Source: Rhodobacteraceae bacterium UBA6273 (lineage in GTDB: Bacteria > Pseudomonadota > Alphaproteobacteria > Rhodobacterales > Rhodobacteraceae). Taken from it: a DNA stretch of 7,228 bases. Position numbers and translations under genes: made by a program. Under the pieces are notes generated by a model. That model made no database searches, had not been told where the DNA came from, and saw only the letters and a list, made by a program, of their open reading frames with translations. Location: the NCBI GenBank assembly GCA_002440625.1, contig DJUV01000067.1, forward strand, positions 1-7,228. The letters run 5' to 3'. Below, piece after piece: positions 1 to 5,599 of the stretch; position 1 is the stretch's first letter, and each line of letters opens with the position of its first letter.

Positions 1-1394
1 TGATGTCGATCCTCTACGGCTTTTACAAGGCCGATGCCGGGGAGATCTTCATCAACGGCAAGAAGACCGACATCACCGACAGCCAGACCGCGATCCGCGC
101 CGGCATCGGCATGGTGTTCCAGCATTTCAAGCTGCTGCAGAACTTCACCGTCCTGGAAAACATCATCCTCGGCGCCGAAGACGGCGCGCTTCTGCGCCCC
201 TCGCTCGCCAAGGCGCGCAAGGTGCTGAAGGAACTGGCCGAGGAATACGAGCTTGACGTCGATCCCGACGAGGTGATCGAGGAGCTTTCCGTCGGCCACC
301 AGCAGCGGGTGGAGATCCTGAAGGCGCTCTACCGCCACGCCGACATCCTGATCCTCGACGAACCGACGGGCGTCCTGACCCCGGATGAGGCCGATCACCT
401 CTTCCGCATCCTCGCGGGCCTCCGGGAACAGGGCAAGACCATCATCCTCATCACCCACAAGCTCCGCGAGATCATGGAGATCACCGACACGGTCTCGGTG
501 ATGCGCCGCGGCCAGATGACGGCGACGGTCAAGACCGCCGAAACCAGTCCCGAGGAACTGGCCGAGCTGATGGTCGGCCGCAAGGTCCTTCTCAACGTGC
601 CGAAAGGCCCCGCCAATCCCGGTCGCACCATCCTTGAGGTCGAGAACCTCCGCGTGGTGGATGAGGACAAGGTCGAGCGGGTGAAGGGCGTCTCCTTCAC
701 CATCCGCGCCGGAGAGATCTACGGCATCGCCGGGGTCGCCGGAAACGGCCAGTCCGAACTTCTCGCTGTCCTCGGCGGCATTATGCGGGCCACCGGCTCG
801 GTCCGGCTGAACGGCAAGGAGCTTGACCTGACCGGCAAGCATTCCGACGGCCAGTCACGTAGGCAGGAGGGCATCGCCCATGTACCGGAAGACCGCCAGC
901 ACCTTGGCATGATCATGGATTTCGCCGCCTGGGAAAACGTCGCTTTCGGCTATCACAACGATCCGGCCTACCAGAAAAACCGGCTCCTGATGGACAATGA
1001 CGCGATCCTTGAGGACACCAAGGGCAAGATGGAACGCTTCGACGTGCGCCCGCCGATCCCCGCGCTCGCCGCCAAGAACTTCTCCGGCGGCAACCAGCAG
1101 AAGATCATCCTCGCGCGGGAGATCGAGCGGAATCCCGACCTTCTCCTCGTCGGCCAGCCGACGCGCGGGGTCGATATCGGCGCCATCGAATTCATCCACA
1201 AGCGCATCGTCGAACTGCGCGACGCCGGCAAGGCCGTCCTCCTCGTCAGTGTCGAGCTTGATGAGATCATGAGCCTCGCCGACCGCATCGCGGTAATGTT
1301 CGACGGCCACATCATGGGCGAACGCCTGCCAGGTGAAACCGATGAACGGGCGCTCGGCCTGCTGATGGCGGGCGTGAGCGGGGAGGCCGCCTGA
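1..1394 (+). CDS. Nucleoside-type ABC importer, double ATP-binding subunit (5' end missing)
   Basis: ATPase subunit of a sugar/nucleoside-class importer, resembling YufO/NupO of the BmpA-dependent purine nucleoside systems; it would power uptake from the inner face of the cytoplasmic membrane. The reading frame is open to the window edge and the visible part begins just after where the first Walker A should be, so the true start lies upstream. Counting from the ATG at 3, domain 1 shows the Q-loop (VFQH, 38-41), a variant signature LSVGHQQ (95-101), Walker B with DEPT (119-122) and switch His152. Domain 2 (from about 208) shows a degenerate Walker A GVAGNGQS (244-251, Lys replaced by Gln), signature FSGGNQQK (360-367), Walker B with GQPT in place of DEPT (384-387), and Ser instead of the switch His. 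This asymmetry is usual in the family. The stop overlaps the next gene's start (TGATG). The nucleoside substrate is inferred from family resemblance; a related sugar or other ligand is possible. Confidence 0.93.
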   Translation, partial: MSILYGFYKADAGEIFINGKKTDITDSQTAIRAGIGMVFQHFKLLQNFTVLENIILGAEDGALLRPSLAKARKVLKELAEEYELDVDPDEVIEELSVGHQQRVEILKALYRHADILILDEPTGVLTPDEADHLFRILAGLREQGKTIILITHKLREIMEITDTVSVMRRGQMTATVKTAETSPEELAELMVGRKVLLNVPKGPANPGRTILEVENLRVVDEDKVERVKGVSFTIRAGEIYGIAGVAGNGQSELLAVLGGIMRATGSVRLNGKELDLTGKHSDGQSRRQEGIAHVPEDRQHLGMIMDFAAWENVAFGYHNDPAYQKNRLLMDNDAILEDTKGKMERFDVRPPIPALAAKNFSGGNQQKIILAREIERNPDLLLVGQPTRGVDIGAIEFIHKRIVELRDAGKAVLLVSVELDEIMSLADRIAVMFDGHIMGERLPGETDERALGLLMAGVSGEAA

Positions 1395-2485
1395 TGGAAC
1401 GTCTGCCACGCTGGGCCGATCTGGTCCTCGTCCCGCTCATCAGCCTGCTCCTTGCGGGGATCATCTCGGCGCTCGTCATCCTTTCCATCGGCCAAAGCCC
1501 GACCGAGGCGCTGAAGACTATGGTCGATGGCGCGCTCGGCTCGGCCTATGGCTGGGGCTATACGCTTTACTACGCCACCAGCTTCATGTTCACCGGCCTT
1601 GCGGTGACGGTGGCCTTCCACGCCAGCCTCTTCAACATCGGCGGCGAGGGGCAGGCGCAGATGGGCGGGCTTGGCGTGGCGCTGGTCTGTCTGGCGCTGC
1701 CCTGGCCGCACTGGACGCTAGCGCTACCTGCCGCGATGATCGGCGGCGCCCTCTTCGGCGCGGCCTGGGTCGCGATTCCGGCTTACCTTCAGGCCAAGCG
1801 CGGCAGCCATATCGTCATCACGACGATCATGTTCAACTACATCGCCTCGGCGCTCATCATCTACATGCTGGTCAGCGTACTGAAACCCGTTGGCCAGATG
1901 GACCCGGCCACGGCGAACTTCCCGCCGGGCACCGCCCTGCCGACGCTGAATGAAATCCCCGGCCTCAACCTGATCTTCACCAAGGGTGTGCCGGCCAACA
2001 TCAGCCTTTTCGTGGCGCTCATCGCCTGCTTCCTGGTCTGGGTCCTGCTCTGGCGCACCCGCCTTGGCTATGAGATCCGCGCCTTCGGCCGGTCAGAGCC
2101 TGCGGCGAAATATGCCGGCATCTCGCCGGTGAAGGTGACGATGATCGCCATGCTCATTTCCGGCGCGCTTGCCGGCCTCATGTCGATCAACAACGTCATG
2201 GGCGAGGCGGGGCGGCTTTTGCAGAACTCGGCCGAGGGTGCGGGTTTCATCGGCATCGCCGTGGCGCTGATGGGCCGCAACCATCCTTTCGGCGTCTTCC
2301 TCGCCGCGCTTCTTTTCGGCTTCCTCTATCAGGGCGGGGCCGAACTTGGCCTCTGGACCTCGATCCCGATCGAGCTTCGGACCGTCGTGCAGGGCCTCGT
2401 GATCCTCTTCACCGGCGCCTTGGACCAGATGGTGCGGATGATCCTCGGGCTCTTCTTCCGGCCGCGGCCGGTGAAGGTGGCGTGA
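1394..2485 (+). CDS. Nucleoside-type ABC importer permease 1 (YufP/NupP-like)
   Basis: First of two inner-membrane permeases (branched-chain/ribose-type permease family, PF02653) that together form the translocation pathway. It has 363 residues, normal for the longer YufP-like partner. Hydrophobic segments are visible at about 10-31, 60-78, 92-103, 108-130, 141-163, 202-220, 247-266, 283-293, 299-317 and 328-347. Family hallmarks are the FNIGGEGQAQMGG stretch (80-92) and the cytoplasmic coupling loop LGYEIRAFGRSEPAAKYAGI (224-243), which is expected to contact the ATPase. The start is the ATG in a TGATG overlap with the ATPase stop; GGGAGG at 1381-1386, seven bases upstream, is a strong ribosome-binding site. 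It ends in another TGATG overlap with permease 2. Family assignment is firm; substrate is inferred. Confidence 0.93.
   Translation: MERLPRWADLVLVPLISLLLAGIISALVILSIGQSPTEALKTMVDGALGSAYGWGYTLYYATSFMFTGLAVTVAFHASLFNIGGEGQAQMGGLGVALVCLALPWPHWTLALPAAMIGGALFGAAWVAIPAYLQAKRGSHIVITTIMFNYIASALIIYMLVSVLKPVGQMDPATANFPPGTALPTLNEIPGLNLIFTKGVPANISLFVALIACFLVWVLLWRTRLGYEIRAFGRSEPAAKYAGISPVKVTMIAMLISGALAGLMSINNVMGEAGRLLQNSAEGAGFIGIAVALMGRNHPFGVFLAALLFGFLYQGGAELGLWTSIPIELRTVVQGLVILFTGALDQMVRMILGLFFRPRPVKVA
2474..2480 (+). promoter_or_regulatory. Ribosome-binding site that decides the permease 2 start
   Basis: AAGGTGG lies inside the end of permease 1. It is four bases from the ATG at 2485 and only one base from an in-frame GTG at 2482. 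The spacing and the TGATG geometry shared with the other coupled junctions favour ATG 2485. Confidence 0.55.
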
Positions 2486-3453
2486 TGGATTACGCAACGC
2501 TCCTCCAGATCCTCGACTCGACGCTGCGCCTCGCGACGCCCCTTTTGCTCGCCTGCCTCGCCGGGCTTTATTCCGAGCGCTCCGGCGTCTTCGACATCGG
2601 CCTTGAGGGCAAGATGCTGATGGCCGCGATGTGTACCGGGGCGGTGGCCTATCTGACCGGCTCGGTCTGGATCGGCGTCCTTGCCGGGATCGCAGGCAGC
2701 CTGATCTTTGCCGCCGTCCACGGCCTCGCCTCGATCACATTCCGCGGCAACCAGTTGATTTCCGGCGTGGCGCTCAACTTCGTCGCCTCCGGCATCACTG
2801 TCCTTGTGGCGCAGTCGATGTTCCAGCAGGGCGGCCGCACCCCGCCCCTCGAAGGCGCGGCCCGCTTCAACCCGATCACCCTGCCCTTTGCCGATAGCGC
2901 ATCGGCCATCCCCATCATCGGCCCCTTCTATGCCGAGGTCCTCTCCGGCCACACGGCGCTTGTCTACGTCGCCCTTCTGATGGTGCCGCTGACCTGGTGG
3001 GCGCTCTACCGAACCCGCTTCGGCCTTCGCCTGCGCGCGGTCGGCGAAAACCCCGCCTCGGTCGATACGGCGGGCGTCTCGGTTGTAAGGCTGCGCTATA
3101 CCGCGCTCGCCATCACAGGCATCCTCTGCGGGCTTGCCGGCGCCTACATGGCCGCCGGGCTGCAAGCGGGCTTCGGCAAGGAGATGACGGCGGGCCGCGG
3201 CTACATCGCGCTTGCCGCCCTCATCTTCGCCAAGTGGCGGCCCTGGTACGCGCTGATGGCAACACTTCTCTTTGGCTTCTTCCAGGCGCTTGCACTCAGG
3301 CCGGACGTGATCCAGAGCACGCTCAAATTCGCCATCCCGGTGCCGGCGCTCGACGCGCTTCCTTACATCCTCACCGTCGTCGTCCTTGCAGGTTTCGTCG
3401 GCCGCGCCATCCCGCCGCGCGCCGGGGGCGAACCCTATGTGAAGGAACGCTGA
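2485..3453 (+). CDS. Nucleoside-type ABC importer permease 2 (YufQ/NupQ-like)
   Basis: Second PF02653-type permease, 322 residues, expected to pair with permease 1 in a heterodimeric membrane channel. Hallmarks are the LYSERSGVFDIGLEGKMLM stretch (28-46), the ATPase-coupling loop LRLRAVGENPASVDTAGVSV (181-200), and AGRGYIALAALIFAKWRP (236-253). Hydrophobic segments are visible at about 15-28, 44-58, 61-79, 93-110, 158-172, 205-224, 238-249, 255-270 and 291-306. The N-terminus is short, as usual for the YufQ partner. ATG 2485 is preferred over the in-frame GTG 2482 because it sits in the TGATG overlap and has better spacing from AAGGTGG. This is the last gene of the transporter unit seen here: the following 158 bases contain no gene and no clear intrinsic terminator (no stable stem followed by a T run). 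Family is firm; substrate is inferred from the set of three genes. Confidence 0.93.
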   Translation: MDYATLLQILDSTLRLATPLLLACLAGLYSERSGVFDIGLEGKMLMAAMCTGAVAYLTGSVWIGVLAGIAGSLIFAAVHGLASITFRGNQLISGVALNFVASGITVLVAQSMFQQGGRTPPLEGAARFNPITLPFADSASAIPIIGPFYAEVLSGHTALVYVALLMVPLTWWALYRTRFGLRLRAVGENPASVDTAGVSVVRLRYTALAITGILCGLAGAYMAAGLQAGFGKEMTAGRGYIALAALIFAKWRPWYALMATLLFGFFQALALRPDVIQSTLKFAIPVPALDALPYILTVVVLAGFVGRAIPPRAGGEPYVKER

Positions 3454-3541
3454 AGCCCGGTTTCCGCCCGCCCGCAAGGCACCGCGAAATCTGGACTGAT
3501 GCAGCCTCGCCATCTGGCGCGAGAAGTTGATTGCCGCCGGT

Positions 3542-3570
3542 TTGACACCGGCCGCGCATGGGGGCATGAC
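3542..3570 (+). promoter_or_regulatory. Possible promoter for the TauE-PF09608 pair
   Basis: A perfect TTGACA (3542-3547) is followed after 17 bases by CATGAC (3565-3570), which matches only three of six bases of TATAAT. Transcription would begin near 3577, leaving a leader of roughly 35 bases before the ATG at 3612. The -35 element overlaps a small inverted repeat (GCCGGT 3536-3541, ACCGGC 3547-3552, five-base loop), and another lies at 3570-3583 (CTGGT/ACCAG). Neither has a T run, so neither looks like a terminator. The rest of the 3454-3611 gap shows no coding pattern I trust. One hexamer match in GC-rich DNA is weak evidence. Confidence 0.3.
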
Positions 3571-3611
3571 TGGTATCCACCAGCAGGACATTCTGCGGAT
3601 CGCGCCCACCG

Positions 3612-4532
3612 ATGCAGGTCTATCTGCCCATCGCCGAAGTATCGGTCAATGCCTTCCTGCTCTTCGGGCTGGGCGGCATCGTCGGGCTGTTGTCGGGCCT
3701 TTTCGGGGTCGGCGGCGGCTTTCTCATCACGCCGCTTCTCTTCTTCATCGGCATCCCGCCTGTTGTCGCCGTGGCGACCGGCGCCAACCAGGTCGTCGCC
3801 TCCTCGGTCTCGGCGGTTCTCGCGCATCTCAAGCGCAAGACGGTCGATCTGAGGATGGGAACGGTGCTTCTCGCCGGCGGCATCATGGGGTCCGCGCTTG
3901 GCATCTGGGTCTTCAATATCCTGTCGCGACAGGGCCAGATCGACGTGGTGGTGCAACTCTCGTACGTGATCTTCCTTGGCCTCATCGGCGCCCTGATGTT
4001 TCAGGAGAGCCTGCGCACGCTTCGGCGGTCGCGCGCGGGTCCGGTGGCGCCGATCAAGCGGCACCAGCACCTCTGGGTCCACAACCTGCCCTTCAAGGTG
4101 AAGTTCCGCACCTCGGGCCTTTACATCTCTGTGATCCCGCCGCTGATGGTCGGCCTTCTCGTCGGCGTGCTGGCGGCGATCATGGGGGTCGGCGGCGGCT
4201 TCATCATGGTGCCGGCGATGATCTACCTTCTCGGCATGCCGACCAAGGTCGTTATCGGCACCTCGCTGTTCCAGATAATCTTCGTCACTGGCTTCACCAC
4301 CTTCATGCATGCCGCGACCAACAATTCGGTCGATCTCATGCTCGCCCTCTTTCTGATCATCGGCGGTGTTGTCGGTGCGCAGATCGGATCGCAATTCGCC
4401 GCCCGGCTCAAAGCGGAACAGTTGCGTATCCTGCTCGCGCTCCTTGTCCTCGGCGTCTGCCTCAAGCTGGCGCTCGACCTGCTGATCGAACCGTCCGAGC
4501 TTTACTCCGCTCGCCCGGTGGGGCGGTTCTGA
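3612..4532 (+). CDS. TauE/SafE-family anion permease (putative sulfite/organosulfur exporter type)
   Basis: An integral inner-membrane permease of the TauE/SafE/TSUP family (PF01925), 306 residues. Members characterised elsewhere move sulfite, sulfoacetate, thiosulfate or similar small anions; the substrate here is unknown. The protein shows the family's two-fold repeat: GLLSGLFGVGGGFLITPLL (25-43) in the first half and GVLAAIMGVGGGFIMVPAM (185-203) in the second, exactly 160 residues apart. Hydrophobic segments are visible at about 12-30, 37-54, 59-72, 84-104, 113-130, 172-192, 195-209, 214-232, 241-260 and 269-291. The central hydrophilic loop (132-168) is basic and holds His151, His153 and His157. 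ATG 3612 is the first ATG/GTG after an in-frame stop at 3567-3569, but no good ribosome-binding site precedes it (AGGA at 3585-3588 is too far). The stop overlaps the next gene's ATG (TGATG). No sulfur-metabolism gene is nearby, so the sulfite role is only a family label. Confidence 0.9.
   Translation: MQVYLPIAEVSVNAFLLFGLGGIVGLLSGLFGVGGGFLITPLLFFIGIPPVVAVATGANQVVASSVSAVLAHLKRKTVDLRMGTVLLAGGIMGSALGIWVFNILSRQGQIDVVVQLSYVIFLGLIGALMFQESLRTLRRSRAGPVAPIKRHQHLWVHNLPFKVKFRTSGLYISVIPPLMVGLLVGVLAAIMGVGGGFIMVPAMIYLLGMPTKVVIGTSLFQIIFVTGFTTFMHAATNNSVDLMLALFLIIGGVVGAQIGSQFAARLKAEQLRILLALLVLGVCLKLALDLLIEPSELYSARPVGRF
3705..3721 (+). repeat. 17-base direct repeat, copy 1 (in the first half of the TauE gene)
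   Basis: Identical to 4185-4201 and exactly 480 bases (160 codons) from it, in the same frame. It encodes the GVGGG core of the family's internal duplication with the same codons in both copies. Confidence 0.8.
4185..4201 (+). repeat. 17-base direct repeat, copy 2 (in the second half of the TauE gene)
   Basis: Partner of 3705-3721. Identity stops abruptly on both sides at the base level, while the protein similarity continues (an aromatic/aliphatic run ending in Pro). Confidence 0.8.
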
Positions 4533-5290
4533 TGCGCTGGCTCGTCCTTCTGCCGCTGCTGTTCCTGCCGCACCCCGGCGTCACCGAAGAAGTAGTGGCC
4601 GGGCTCAGCCAGAATTCCATCTCGATCACCGCGAATTTCGACGGTTCCGACCTTCTCATCTACGGCGCCGTCAAGCGCGAAGAACCGATTCCGCAAAACT
4701 CCCTCCTCGATGTCATCATCACCGTGGAAGGCCCGTCCGAGCCGGTCGTGGTCCGGCGCAAGTCGCGCAGCATGGGCATCTGGATCAACACTTCGGGGGT
4801 GGAGATCGACCGCGCCCCGAGCTTCTACGCGGTCGCGACCTCGCGCCCGCTTGCCGACATCCTGTCGCAGACCGAGGACTTGCGCCGCCGGATATCGACG
4901 CGCCAGATGATCCGCTCCGTCGGCGCCCCGACCGAGATCACCGATTCAGCGGCCTTCACCGAGGCGCTGATCCGTCTCCGTGAACGCGACGCGCTCTATG
5001 TGCTGAAGGAGAACACCGTCGAACTGAAGGCCGACACGCTGTTCAGCACCGATTTCGACCTGCCGGCCGACCTTATCGAAGGTGACTACCGGACCCGCAT
5101 CTTCCTTCTGCGCGACAAGAAACTTGTGGCGAGCGAGGAAACCTCGATCGACGTGCGCAAGGTGGGTCTGGAGCGCTGGCTATTCGATCTGTCGCGCCAG
5201 CAGCCGGTGATCTACGGCCTTCTCGCCATCGTGCTGGCACTGGTGGCCGGCTGGGCCGCCTCCGCCGCGTTCCGGCTGATCCGCAACTGA
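4532..5290 (+). CDS. PF09608/TIGR02186-type membrane-anchored periplasmic protein of unknown function
   Basis: 252 residues, recognised as the alphaproteobacterial conserved membrane family PF09608 (TIGR02186), which has no established function. Residues 1-17 form a short basic-then-hydrophobic export signal. The body (about 20-223) is hydrophilic, with alternating beta-like stretches at 28-47, 58-75 and 186-208 and a more helical middle (105-160). A single hydrophobic helix at 226-247 is followed by a short tail ending RLIRN. The likely topology is a periplasmic domain anchored at its C-terminus. The start is the ATG in the TGATG overlap with the TauE-family gene, with GGTGGGG at 4517-4523 as a plausible ribosome-binding site. 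The same frame stays open far upstream (to 3527), but that stretch is out of frame with the permease and encodes Arg/Pro/His-rich nonsense, so a 587-residue fusion is not believed. Coupling suggests it works with the permease, perhaps as an accessory subunit; that is inference. Confidence 0.85.
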   Translation: MRWLVLLPLLFLPHPGVTEEVVAGLSQNSISITANFDGSDLLIYGAVKREEPIPQNSLLDVIITVEGPSEPVVVRRKSRSMGIWINTSGVEIDRAPSFYAVATSRPLADILSQTEDLRRRISTRQMIRSVGAPTEITDSAAFTEALIRLRERDALYVLKENTVELKADTLFSTDFDLPADLIEGDYRTRIFLLRDKKLVASEETSIDVRKVGLERWLFDLSRQQPVIYGLLAIVLALVAGWAASAAFRLIRN

Positions 5291-5294
5291 GGGT

Positions 5295-5531
5295 TCAGAA
5301 CGCGCGGAAGGTCATCGTCGTCAGCGTGCGGCTGATGCCCGGAATGTCGAAAAGCTTCTCGTTCAGCCAATGGCCGACATCGGCATCCTCGGGGATATAG
5401 ACCTTGGCAATCAGGTCATATTCGCCCGAGGTCGAATAAAGCTCCGACACGACCTCGCGGTCATAGACGGCATCGGCGACCTCATAGGTCTTGCCGGGGT
5501 GACAACGGAACTGGACGAAGACGCAGCGCAT
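5295..5531 (-). CDS. Stand-alone Lrp/AsnC RAM (ligand-binding) domain protein
   Basis: 78 residues that make up one RAM domain (PF01037), the amino-acid-binding and oligomerisation half of Lrp/AsnC regulators; there is no helix-turn-helix. The expected pattern is present: a first beta strand (RCVFVQFRC, 2-10), a helix (TYEVADAVYD, 15-24), the STSGEYDLIAKV stretch (33-44) whose Gly/Asp positions line the ligand pocket in this family, a second helix (DVGHWLNEKLF, 51-61), and the closing IPGISRTLTTMTF (63-75). Such single-domain proteins are known to form Lrp-like oligomers and may bind small ligands or modulate full-length Lrp proteins; what this one does is unknown. An upstream in-frame ATG at 5568-5570 would add 13 residues with no RAM character; the ATG at 5529-5531 is preferred because GGGGAG precedes it. 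It lies 68 bases downstream of the helicase on the same strand, so it may be co-transcribed. It converges on the PF09608 gene with four bases between the stops. Confidence 0.88.
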   Translation of the reverse strand: MRCVFVQFRCHPGKTYEVADAVYDREVVSELYSTSGEYDLIAKVYIPEDADVGHWLNEKLFDIPGISRTLTTMTFRAF

Positions 5532-5535
5532 GGGA

Positions 5536-5541
5536 CTCCCC
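5536..5541 (-). promoter_or_regulatory. Ribosome-binding site that decides the RAM protein start
   Basis: On the minus strand this reads GGGGAG, four bases before the ATG at 5531. The spacing is slightly short but supports the 78-residue form over the 91-residue form starting at 5570. Confidence 0.5.
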
Positions 5542-5599
5542 GGTCGATTACCCGGAAAGACTACCGGCATTTGCCGCCGACCGCAAAGCCCTCCCGCCG

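Noticed and set aside
855..1711. Two overlapping minus-strand frames opposite the ATPase and permease 1 (184 and 247 codons)
   Set aside because: They overlap each other and a strongly supported plus-strand gene, and show no domain signatures.
3515..3534. TGGC and TTGC elements resembling a sigma-54 promoter
   Set aside because: The GG and GC pairs are 15 bases apart instead of the required 10.
3536..3552. Inverted repeat considered as the terminator of the ABC transporter operon
   Set aside because: Only six pairs with no T run after it, and 83 bases past the stop.
2329..3609. Long minus-strand open frame opposite the permease genes (426 codons)
   Set aside because: The translation is rich in Arg, Gly, Asp and Ala with no hydrophobic core or recognisable motif. 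It mirrors the codon structure of the real plus-strand permeases, as expected in GC-rich DNA.
3435..4394. Minus-strand open frame opposite the TauE-family gene (319 codons)
   Set aside because: It is His/Asp/Arg/Glu-rich, a typical reverse image of a hydrophobic membrane protein gene, and has no family features.
3527..4531. An open frame running into the PF09608 gene that would make a 587-residue fusion protein
   Set aside because: The upstream two thirds lie out of frame over the clearly real TauE-family permease and encode low-complexity Arg/Pro/His-rich sequence. Family homology starts at the ATG at 4532, which has a TGATG overlap and a ribosome-binding site.
5532..5599. Small CGGC/GCCG stem (5565-5576) between the helicase and RAM genes considered as a terminator
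   Set aside because: Four strong pairs only and no T run on the minus strand, so there is no support for termination between the genes.
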